Positions 1-6,340 of a stretch of DNA of 10,131 nt are shown one piece after another; position 1 is the stretch's first letter; each line of letters starts with the position of its first letter. Source of the DNA: Verrucomicrobiaceae bacterium. GTDB lineage: Bacteria > Verrucomicrobiota > Verrucomicrobiae > Verrucomicrobiales > Akkermansiaceae. A program made the position numbers and the translations under genes. The stretch lies in NCBI GenBank assembly GCA_947372405.1, contig CANBTO010000141.1, positions 1 to 10,131 on the forward strand. Direction: 5' to 3'. Under the pieces are notes generated by a model. That model ran no database searches, had not been told where the DNA came from, and saw only the letters and a program-made list of their open reading frames with translations.

Positions 1-686
1 CCGACGAAGCGGCAGTCCCAAACGGACAGGTCCTTGAAGCCGGGATCCAGTTCGCCAGCGAGATATGCCTTCTCGAAATGCAAGTAGCGTTTCACTGGAT
101 CGACGGAGGTCGGGGCATTGGGCTGGTCCTGTGGGTTGCTCTGCCCCACCGGCACCGCATGCTCGATACTCGTGCCGAGCGCGAAGCGCTGGAGAATGCC
201 CTCTCTGGCCTGTGTGCTCTCCTTCTGAATGGCGCTGTAGATCTGCAGCGCCCGGTCGTACCTGCCTCCGTTTGGACCACCAGCGACGACGATCTGTTTC
301 ATCAGGTCGGTATCGGCGAGCAGTTTGTCCACCAATGATTTCTGCTCCGCGCCCTGTTGGGCGAACCCGGCCAAGCCAACGGGCGTCGCTTGGGTGACAA
401 GTGCGAACTTCACCAGTTTCGCGTCCAGCTTGTCGCTTGTTAGAACCTGCTCCAGGACCGGCTTGAGGCTTTCCGGCGGCCGCGACTCATCGACTTGCGG
501 GAGAGCGGCTGCGATTTCCTCCTTCAAAGACTTGAGCATGGTGGCATATTCGGCCTCGAGTTTGATTCCGGCTTCGTTGAGGGGAGCGGGTGCCGCTTGC
601 TGTGGCTCGGCCGCAATGGCCGGATTCAGGCCGATGGCGAAGGCCGCCAGGAGGCTGCGTGTAACAAGTTTGTGGCGTTTGTTCAT
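1..686 (-). CDS. Secreted protein of unrecognised function, N-terminal part (runs off left edge)
   Basis: Reading the minus strand from the ATG at 684-686 gives 228 codons with no stop, so the gene continues beyond position 1. The first residues, MNKRHKLVTRSLLAAFAIG, then a short stretch ending in AIAA, form a classic signal peptide with a basic start, hydrophobic core and cleavage near residue 26. The mature part begins with a proline/alanine-rich linker and a mostly helical region. It ends with motifs such as VKRYLHFEKAYLAGELD and DLSVWDCRFV. I recall this pattern, including the 'GG.NGG.Y..AL.IY' segment near residues 130-143, from the N-terminal half of long secreted PVC proteins that continue into a transglutaminase-like region; this is memory, not a search. 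It follows the SGNH esterase by 74 bp and may share its transcript. Reality of the gene: high. Function: unknown from what is visible. Confidence 0.85.
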   Translation of the reverse strand, partial: MNKRHKLVTRSLLAAFAIGLNPAIAAEPQQAAPAPLNEAGIKLEAEYATMLKSLKEEIAAALPQVDESRPPESLKPVLEQVLTSDKLDAKLVKFALVTQATPVGLAGFAQQGAEQKSLVDKLLADTDLMKQIVVAGGPNGGRYDRALQIYSAIQKESTQAREGILQRFALGTSIEHAVPVGQSNPQDQPNAPTSVDPVKRYLHFEKAYLAGELDPGFKDLSVWDCRFV

Positions 687-700
687 TTGGTGTTTGTTCA
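673..700 (-). repeat. 13-bp imperfect direct repeat across the start codon
   Basis: Positions 673-685 (tggcgtttgttca) and 688-700 (tggtgtttgttca) match at 12 of 13 bases with a period of 15. On the coding strand, TGAACAAACACCA is followed by TGAACAAACGCCA, so the beginning of the coding sequence is nearly duplicated just upstream of its ATG. The period is a multiple of three, so the copies are in the same frame, but the upstream copy has CTG where the gene has ATG. No Shine-Dalgarno is evident next to the ATG. It may be a small slippage duplication. Confidence 0.6.
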
Positions 701-760
701 GTGATTGAAAGAATGGATCGGACGGATTGTGTCCGCCGCCTGTCGCCCTGATGGCAGTGG

Positions 761-1591
761 TTATTCCCCTGCGAGCCATGATTTTTCAGCGGCCGCGATC
801 TTTTCCTCGCTCAGGCCGAATGTTCTCATGATGCCTTTCGCCATCATGATGTTGCCCAGGTTGTTCATATGGCAACCGTCCGTGGTCAGTTTGTTCTGGA
901 TATCCCGCTTGTAGTCTCGCTCGCCGAACATCTTCGCGGGTCCCTTGACGTCGGGCATCTCGGCGAGGGTCTTCCGCATGTCTCCGTTCAAGTCCCCCAG
1001 CAGGCAGTTCTTCTGTTTGGCGATCTCCTTCAGGAACTCATTGTAGGGGGCCAGATCCTTGTTGAGTTCCCGTTCAGGATCCTCGCCGATCATGGTCGCA
1101 GTCAGGATCATGACCTTGATGTTGGCCGCCTGCGCCTTGTCAATGATCGATGTGATGTTCTTCTTATACTCCTCCAAAGGCACTCCCTGAAAAGTCTGTT
1201 TGCCCAGGCGCAGCGTGAAATGCCAGACATCATTGACGCCACAGCTCAGAAGCAGCCACTGTGGCTTGTTGCCGATCACATCGGCATCGACCCGGGCGAG
1301 CATGTCATTGGACTTCTGGCCGGACACTCCGGCGCCGACATGGGTGACTTCCAGGCCTTGCTGGTTCAATGCGCGCACCACCAGGTTCACGTAGCCGTTG
1401 GCGGTTGCGTTGCCGGCCTCTGTGATGGAATCCCCCATGAAGACGATCTTGTCGCCTTTGTTTACGGCAAGGCGGGCGGGTTTCCGTGCACCATCCGTGT
1501 GATCCGAAGTCGTCTTTCCCGTGGCCGCAGGCAAGCAGACTGGCATGGCCGTCACCAGACATGCCATCAACAGTATGTGGGTTGTTTTCAT
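761..1591 (-). CDS. Secreted SGNH/GDSL-family esterase
   Basis: A 276-residue serine esterase, probably removing acetyl groups from a polysaccharide outside the cytoplasm. Residues 1-23 form a signal peptide (MKTTHILLMACLVTAMP, then a site after PAA). All SGNH blocks are visible: GDSIT at 53-57 with nucleophile S55, glycine in GAGVSG at 86-91, N120 in GVND (118-121), and D238/H241 in DGCH. Length and block spacing fit single-domain SGNH hydrolases of the rhamnogalacturonan acetylesterase and related groups. A purine-rich AAGGA lies 8 bp before the ATG, supporting this start. It follows the SASA-type esterase by 150 bp, so two unrelated deacetylase folds sit side by side. The substrate cannot be fixed from sequence; a lysophospholipase or other lipase-like role is the alternative, but the glycosidase neighbours favour a carbohydrate ester. 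Confidence 0.92.
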   Translation of the reverse strand: MKTTHILLMACLVTAMPVCLPAATGKTTSDHTDGARKPARLAVNKGDKIVFMGDSITEAGNATANGYVNLVVRALNQQGLEVTHVGAGVSGQKSNDMLARVDADVIGNKPQWLLLSCGVNDVWHFTLRLGKQTFQGVPLEEYKKNITSIIDKAQAANIKVMILTATMIGEDPERELNKDLAPYNEFLKEIAKQKNCLLGDLNGDMRKTLAEMPDVKGPAKMFGERDYKRDIQNKLTTDGCHMNNLGNIMMAKGIMRTFGLSEEKIAAAEKSWLAGE

Positions 1592-1741
1592 TTATATGTT
1601 CCTTCGATAGATGAAACAAAGTGCTGTTACTTCAGCGACCAGAGCCGCAAACGGGCAGGCGGTTGAGTAGGTATAGCGGCATGCATTCAATGTAGGTTGG
1701 CGATGAACAGGATGTCTGAGGGATCGGGCGGTGCTTACCGG
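1592..1741 (-). other. Intergenic spacer between the two esterase genes
   Basis: These 150 bp separate the TAA of the SASA-type esterase from the ATG of the SGNH esterase. I see no convincing terminator stem with a T tract and no clear -35/-10 pair. The only symmetry noticed is a 5-bp inverted repeat (gccgc at 1644-1648, gcggc at 1676-1680) with a 27-base loop, which is weak. Only the Shine-Dalgarno next to the downstream start is assigned. Confidence 0.4.
1600..1604 (-). promoter_or_regulatory. Shine-Dalgarno site of the SGNH esterase
   Basis: The coding strand reads AAGGA, then 8 bases, then ATG at 1591. It is the clearest ribosome binding site in the window; most other starts here have little or none. 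Confidence 0.55.
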
Positions 1742-4012
1742 TTACTGGCCCAGCGGCGGCAATTTCTGTTCTTCGATCCAAAGGGTAAGGTGGCCGCTCG
1801 GCGGGATGACGGCTTTCTTTTTGAAGCTCTGGAGAAAGCTGGTGGCCGCGATCGTGACCTTGCCGCCCTTGAACTCATCGCGGAGATCGGCAAAGATGTG
1901 ACCGCCACGGGGTTGTCCGCCAGCGCGGTTGGGCACTCCGGTGGTCGATTCGGCGAGCAGCTTGCCGTTGGCGTATATGACATAACCTTCACCAGTCGAG
2001 ACGTGGTTGCTGCCGCCAAGCACGATGCGGTAGCGATGACCCTCCTTGAGCGGCGGAAGATCGAAAGTGCCGCGAATCATGATGACTTCCTTTTCCCACA
2101 GTGTGCGGGGTTTTTCGCCGCAGCCGCAGCCACCTTGGCGGTCGCATTCGCCGATGGGTTCGAGCTTTCCACCGAGCGTGCCGAAAGGTGGCAGACCCTT
2201 CTTCCAACCGGCATTGGCGGCATCGAAGTCCGGCGCGAACCAGTTTTCCATACCGGTCGGCAAGGTCACCTTGCGGTAACGGTTGGGTTCCTCCTGCGGT
2301 TTGGTTTCGGACGGATCGAAACTGAAGACATCCCACTCGGCGTCGCGCCAGTCCTTGCCGAAGACCTTCCAGTCATAGTCGTGGATGCCGACGAAGTTAT
2401 AGATATTGTTGAGCGAGTCGATGGAGTCCAACAGGAACTGGTTCGGACGCTGCGGGCGTTCACCTTTGGCGGCGGCAATGATGGATGCCTGGTTCTCGGA
2501 GCTGGCGATGTAGGCCGGTATGATGTCTTCGAGAATGATTGGCGCGAGTTTTTTGCGGGTGGCTGCCAGTTGCTCCTCGGTGGGTTCGCCCGAAGGTGGA
2601 GCGGTCCTGGGGCGCGGGACTTGTGGCAGCGGCTCGGCCTTGCCGCCCAACAGGCCGACCATCGCCCTGCCGAGCGCGTCGCCGACGCGGAGGTAGGTTT
2701 CAGCGTTGCGGTTGTAATGATAGTCCTCGCCTTTTGGTGACTCGTCCACCTCGCGCCAGTAGTCGCGGGTATCGACGGATGCCACATTGCCGGCGAATTC
2801 GGGATGTTTCGCGGGATCACCCACGGCCATTTGCGCGGCCATGATGCCGCGGAATTTTTCAGCCATGTTGTAACCGCCGAAACCGACACCGGCGATCACC
2901 ACGGGCATCTTGGGCGCGTTCAGATCCTTCCGCAGGTCTTTGATCAGATTGACGAGGTTCTTCTCGTATTCGGCGATGTCCTTCTCGGAGAAGCTGTCCT
3001 TGTGGCCCTGCCACCAGGCGAAACCCGCGATCTCGTAGCCCTGACCCTTGTAGCCGGGAACGAGCTGGTCGATCTTTGCCAAGGTCTCGCGCACGCCCTG
3101 GATGGTGAGTTTGTATTCAGCGCTTTCGAATTGGCCATTGGGATCATTGCGGCCGCTGGATGGCGGGCGGAAATCGTAGGCGAGCGAGCGGTTGCCCATT
3201 GCGGTCTTGATCAGGAGGACGGCTTCGTCATGGAAAGTGCCAAGCACGTGGCCGAAGCCGATTTCGGGGCCGAAGGTCTTGCCGTTCCAGGTGGGAATCA
3301 GTGGGTAGCCGGTGCCGCCCGGGGTGAGGCGCGCCTCCTGCAGCAAGACATCCTGGCGTGCGGTCCAATTGCCCGCATCGTCCAACAGCCACGGGAACAT
3401 GCCCTGGCGCTTGACCACGGCCTCAAGGTCGCCATTGCCTAACAAATCGATTTTCCGCAGCCAGAAGCGGGGAGGCTTGCCAGAGAATCCGGTGATCTTG
3501 AACGGGTGGCGTTTTCCAGGTTCGAGAGTGATTTGCTGGCGGACAGGGAGCTTCCCTGCGGCGCGGCTGTAGGCAGGCTTGCCGGCGACCTCCATCGCGA
3601 CGAAAGAAGCTTCGCCACTGCCGCATTGGATCTGATAGACGCCGTGCTCGGGCACCTCCAAGAAACCCTGCACGATGGACTCGGTAGCCGGGGTGCCATC
3701 GGCATTGAACACGGGCAGCTGAACGGTCTTGAAGCTGCCGACCTGCCAGATGCCAAGCGGCACTGCGGGCATTTCCGGGTCCGAGCAATAAAAGATTCCG
3801 GAGTAAGAGTTCTGTGCGCCCGAGAGCGTGCCCATGCCGACCATGTTTGACTGGCCGGAGAGGATATAGACTTTCACCGGTTTGGCCGAGTTGCCAGGCT
3901 TGCCGTCGTAAGACGGCAATTGGGCGGGAATATCCTTCAGCGGGGCGCCGAGGGCGGTAGCTGCCAGCACGAAAGTCGATAGGGTTGATAGGGTGCGTTT
4001 TCTTGCGTTCAT
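1742..4012 (-). CDS. Large SASA-type (sialate O-acetylesterase-like) carbohydrate esterase with extra domains
   Basis: A 756-residue secreted esterase of the SASA/DUF303 (PF03629-like, SGNH-fold) group, expected to release acetyl from sugars. The frame is open up to 4120, but the ATG at 4012 is preferred because it begins a signal peptide (MNARKRTLSTLSTFVLAATA, cut near LGA); the upstream 36 residues look like read-through of non-coding DNA. Numbered from 4012: GQSNM at 53-57 with nucleophile S55; an insert about 69-240 with PA14-like features (FLEVPEHGVYQIQC, then an LEPGKRHPFKI strand); GPEIGFG at 248-254; FAWWQGHKD at 331-339; and H432 in DYHYN as probable catalytic His. A proline-rich linker (about 464-475) leads to a helical stretch and a C-terminal sandwich-like domain (about 580-756) with a Cys-Gly cluster (C623, C629, C631). 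It sits downstream of the glycosidase relic. Family confidence is high, exact substrate unknown. Confidence 0.9.
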   Translation of the reverse strand: MNARKRTLSTLSTFVLAATALGAPLKDIPAQLPSYDGKPGNSAKPVKVYILSGQSNMVGMGTLSGAQNSYSGIFYCSDPEMPAVPLGIWQVGSFKTVQLPVFNADGTPATESIVQGFLEVPEHGVYQIQCGSGEASFVAMEVAGKPAYSRAAGKLPVRQQITLEPGKRHPFKITGFSGKPPRFWLRKIDLLGNGDLEAVVKRQGMFPWLLDDAGNWTARQDVLLQEARLTPGGTGYPLIPTWNGKTFGPEIGFGHVLGTFHDEAVLLIKTAMGNRSLAYDFRPPSSGRNDPNGQFESAEYKLTIQGVRETLAKIDQLVPGYKGQGYEIAGFAWWQGHKDSFSEKDIAEYEKNLVNLIKDLRKDLNAPKMPVVIAGVGFGGYNMAEKFRGIMAAQMAVGDPAKHPEFAGNVASVDTRDYWREVDESPKGEDYHYNRNAETYLRVGDALGRAMVGLLGGKAEPLPQVPRPRTAPPSGEPTEEQLAATRKKLAPIILEDIIPAYIASSENQASIIAAAKGERPQRPNQFLLDSIDSLNNIYNFVGIHDYDWKVFGKDWRDAEWDVFSFDPSETKPQEEPNRYRKVTLPTGMENWFAPDFDAANAGWKKGLPPFGTLGGKLEPIGECDRQGGCGCGEKPRTLWEKEVIMIRGTFDLPPLKEGHRYRIVLGGSNHVSTGEGYVIYANGKLLAESTTGVPNRAGGQPRGGHIFADLRDEFKGGKVTIAATSFLQSFKKKAVIPPSGHLTLWIEEQKLPPLGQ
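3977..3994 (-). repeat. 9-bp tandem repeat inside the SASA esterase signal peptide
   Basis: Two adjacent 9-base units (cgatagggt at 3977-3985 and tgatagggt at 3986-3994, plus-strand reading) differ at one base. They encode the repeated TLS-TLS-T in the signal peptide. This is a likely slippage site; gain or loss of a unit would keep the frame and change the hydrophobic core by three residues. Confidence 0.5.
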
Positions 4013-4256
4013 TGCCGTTTGGATTTGGATGATGTGATGAGATACCGGCAGTCGGGATGGGGCCCGTGATACGCCTCGGCATCGGATATATTTCGAAACT
4101 TGTTCTTTTTGTTGCTCCATGACTGGTCCATATTTCGAGCAGATTTTTCGGGCGTCCGGAATGTGTGTTTCATCGGACCCCGACGGCAGAGTCCCGGGTC
4201 AAAACCCAAGCGCCAACCCACCGCCACGCACAAGTCGCTGGTCGCAAATGCCAAAA
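4013..4256 (-). other. Non-coding stretch upstream of the SASA esterase (decayed DNA and possible promoter region)
   Basis: No gene is supported in these 244 bp between the stop of the glycosidase relic and the ATG at 4012. The right half may be degenerate sequence left after loss of the relic's body, since nothing in the three minus frames resembles the rest of a glycosidase. The left half has an AT-rich patch (about 4085-4120) and a repeated TCGAAATAT motif. It is the likeliest place in the window for an internal promoter, but no standard -35/-10 pair is clear. Confidence 0.4.
4088..4138 (-). repeat. Two copies of a 9-bp motif 42 bp apart, possible operator
   Basis: ATATTTCGA occurs at 4088-4096 and again at 4130-4138 (TCGAAATAT on the coding strand). 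The first copy overlaps the palindrome TTTCGAAA at 4091-4098. The 42-bp spacing is close to four helical turns, and the pair lies about 75-125 bp before the esterase ATG, where a regulator could act. Two nine-base matches in an AT-rich patch can also arise by chance. Confidence 0.25.
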
Positions 4257-4478
4257 TCAAAGCGCAACCCGCAACCCACCCTCGCCCGTATCCGCGGGCG
4301 CAAGGTGCGATCCGTCGTTGGTCGGGACGTTCGAGTAGAAATACGCCATCCAACCCATGCCCGGGTTCACCAGCGCCGCGCCGTTGTCCCGGGTTTGGAC
4401 GGTCATGTTTTCCTCCGCATAAACCGCACCGGTGATGCAGGAGATGAGCGTGATGACTTCGAGAAACATCGATTTCAT
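4257..4478 (-). pseudogene. Truncated N-terminal relic of a secreted DUF4832/beta-galactosidase-like protein
   Basis: A 73-codon frame starting at ATG 4478. Residues 1-21 form a good signal peptide (MKSMFLEVITLISC, cut after VYA). Residues 29-64 carry a block recalled from secreted beta-galactosidase-like/DUF4832 glycosidases: RDNGAALVNPGMGW, then an aromatic YFYSN and HLAPADT, which in intact members leads directly into the first strand of a (beta/alpha)8 barrel. Here similarity stops at about T64 (4287) and a stop follows nine codons later. The rest of the expected several-hundred-residue enzyme is absent in all frames of the next 240 bp. A 5' fragment left by an internal deletion is the simplest reading. 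A functional small secreted peptide cannot be excluded but is less likely. It sits 60 bp after the MGH1-like gene, so it was probably once an operon member. Confidence 0.62.
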
Positions 4479-4538
4479 TTGATTGACGGTGTATTGACTC
4501 CAACAACGTCTTTAACGGATTCGAGATGCTTTCTTCAA

Positions 4539-6332
4539 TCAATGTGGAATTTTCCCGGTTACCTTCGCCAAGTTTTCATTGCAGGCGATTTCCAAGCCGT
4601 CGGCGAGCACACGCAGGCCCTTGCCACGTCCGTAGCGCTCGCCGGTCTTGTCCCATAAGATCGTCAGGTCAGAACCATGATATCGCACCTGATCGAGGCA
4701 GAAATACTCCAGACTTCCCTCCGGCACGAGAGGATTGACCTCTACGAGATCATCCGCCCGCGGCCGAAGTCCCACCAATCCGGTGATGATCAAATCGCAA
4801 TAGGTCGAGTGATTGTAGTCCCTGCCCCGCGACATCGGAAAAGAATCTGTCATGATCCAGCGTCCGGTGTCGGGGTTGAGGGACTCATCTAGCCAAGGAA
4901 TGGATTTGCCGTCTTCCAGTGTGTGGCGATGGCTGCGCGTGTATGTCTTCAGTATGTCGAAATACTCCTTTTTCCCAACCACGTCCTGCCGGTAGTTGTT
5001 GATCAAGTTGGCCAGAGCGGTGAGCGTCTGTGATGTCGCAAACGGCCAGCTCGCACCGCGCCACATGCAGCCGGCTGGATTGATGGAAAAATTCGGATGT
5101 CGGCGCTCGGCCACCGTCGGGCCATATGAACCGAGGAATCCGTTGGGATCGGTCAACTGGCACCAGGCTTGTTCATATCCTCGTCCGCCCTCGGGCATAT
5201 TGAAATACCACGGCACGTAGCCGAAGATCTCGCGCACCTTGACCAGGTTTCCGGAATCACAGACCTCGGTAGCCGGGTTGTCATACTGGTTCGTGGGTGC
5301 CATTGCGTGCCTCATCACTTTGAAGAACTTCGCATCGGGATCCCAAAGCCGCGCTTGGAAATCATCGCGCAAGCGCCGAGCTTCATCCCGGTAGTGATCG
5401 GCCAGGTCTTTGTTGCCCGCCAAGTCAGCAATTCGAGCAATCGCCATGGCGTCGCCATACCTGTATGAGTTCATCGACGGCCGGATTCCGGTGCCACCAA
5501 TGGAAAACTCCTGTCCCTCCCAGGAATCGATCTGCCAGTAAAGGCCGTTGTCCAGCAGTCGGCCTGCCTGCCAAGGACCACCGGCCGGATCTCCTTCTTT
5601 CCATGCTTCATGGTTCTTGATCAAGGCATCCAACAACCCGGTGGTGAACGGTTTGTCGGCATGGACTTGATAGTTGGCAAAAATCCCGTCGGCAATCCAC
5701 TGGGAATATCGCTTGCTCATCCCACCCGGATCACCGCCCTTGCCAAAGTGAAACCGTGTGTAGTCATTGATGACCCTCGGATTCCGGATCCACCGTCCCT
5801 CGTAGAGTTGATGACCCACTGGGCAATTGATGGTATTGTAATTTCCGCTCCAGACCACCTTCGGCAGAAATTCCGTCACAACGAAACCGCCAGGTGTATT
5901 CTTGACATGCTTCCGGTAAGTCCACCAGCGGAAGTGGTATGTCTCCTCAATTTCCTTGTCGGAACACTCGAAGAGCGGAACATTTTGTTCCATCCATGCG
6001 GCAGCCTGGTCGTTGCCAATCACTGTGATGGACCCATCAAGCGGCAAACCTTCCGCGGTGTCGTCAAGACGCTGGGTATTGAAAGTTGCTACGTAACGAC
6101 GCTGCGTGTCTGACTTCAGAATCGCACCCGTGCCTTCCGCAAGCAGACCGCCAAACAAGAACAACAACGCCCACCGATTTCTTGAGGGATTGCTGTTCGG
6201 AAGAATGAGCTTGCCGGGACCAAACGCCCAACACTGCGCATACGCACAAAAAACTGTTGCAATCCGGTTGCTGTCAAAAGCGTTTATCATTCGAATCTTC
6301 CTCATCGTTTCGTAATTCATCTGCTTTTTCAT
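4539..6332 (-). CDS. MGH1-like (alpha/alpha)6-barrel glycoside hydrolase
   Basis: The 597-residue product resembles the mannosylglycerate hydrolase MGH1-like glycosidase domain (related to GH63/GH37 barrels), which appears as an uncharacterised enzyme in many carbohydrate loci. Recognisable segments are EIEETYHFRWWTYRKHV (127-143), the Y-N-T-I region followed by GHQLYEGRW (173-181), LYWQIDSWEGQEFSIGG (264-280), NSYRYGDAMAIARIADLAG (288-306) and CMWRGASWPFATSQTLTAL (422-440). A C-terminal beta-sandwich-like part contains VNPLVPEG and GKGLRVLADG. Acidic residues in the 268-275 region are candidates for catalysis, but I cannot assign them. The start is uncertain: ATG 6332 is 8 bp after the GH106 stop, yet the obvious hydrophobic export segment (WALLFLFGGLLAEGTGA, 54-70) lies about 50 residues in. 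ATGs at residues 5, 10 and 15 or a TTG near residue 56 are alternatives. Likely co-transcribed with GH106. Confidence 0.83.
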   Translation of the reverse strand: MKKQMNYETMRKIRMINAFDSNRIATVFCAYAQCWAFGPGKLILPNSNPSRNRWALLFLFGGLLAEGTGAILKSDTQRRYVATFNTQRLDDTAEGLPLDGSITVIGNDQAAAWMEQNVPLFECSDKEIEETYHFRWWTYRKHVKNTPGGFVVTEFLPKVVWSGNYNTINCPVGHQLYEGRWIRNPRVINDYTRFHFGKGGDPGGMSKRYSQWIADGIFANYQVHADKPFTTGLLDALIKNHEAWKEGDPAGGPWQAGRLLDNGLYWQIDSWEGQEFSIGGTGIRPSMNSYRYGDAMAIARIADLAGNKDLADHYRDEARRLRDDFQARLWDPDAKFFKVMRHAMAPTNQYDNPATEVCDSGNLVKVREIFGYVPWYFNMPEGGRGYEQAWCQLTDPNGFLGSYGPTVAERRHPNFSINPAGCMWRGASWPFATSQTLTALANLINNYRQDVVGKKEYFDILKTYTRSHRHTLEDGKSIPWLDESLNPDTGRWIMTDSFPMSRGRDYNHSTYCDLIITGLVGLRPRADDLVEVNPLVPEGSLEYFCLDQVRYHGSDLTILWDKTGERYGRGKGLRVLADGLEIACNENLAKVTGKIPH

Positions 6333-6340
6333 TGGATGGT

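Noticed and set aside
719..735. Possible terminator hairpin (cggac / gtccg, 7-base loop) after the SGNH esterase
   Set aside because: The stem has only five pairs and no T tract follows on the coding strand; too weak to call.
869..1666. Plus-strand frame of 265 codons opposite the SGNH esterase
   Set aside because: All SGNH blocks are on the minus strand; the plus-strand product has no recognisable features.
1697..2740. Long plus-strand open frame of 347 codons opposite the SASA esterase
   Set aside because: It is antisense to a gene with clear catalytic motifs; its translation is rich in repeated valine, alanine and glycine-type residues with no recognisable domain. GC-biased codon positions create such shadows.
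4013..4120. Upstream extension of the SASA esterase to the ATG at 4120
   Set aside because: The added 36 residues are not signal-like and would bury a good signal peptide that starts at 4012.
4009..4542. Minus-strand 177-codon frame overlapping the glycosidase relic
   Set aside because: The signal peptide and NPGMGW block are in another frame (4257-4478). This frame has an arginine/glycine-rich, motif-free product and only arises because the region has lost coding constraint.
6064..6249. Minus-strand 61-codon frame as evidence of a frameshift at the start of the MGH1-like gene
   Set aside because: Its translation shows neither a better signal peptide nor family similarity, so a frameshift is not supported.
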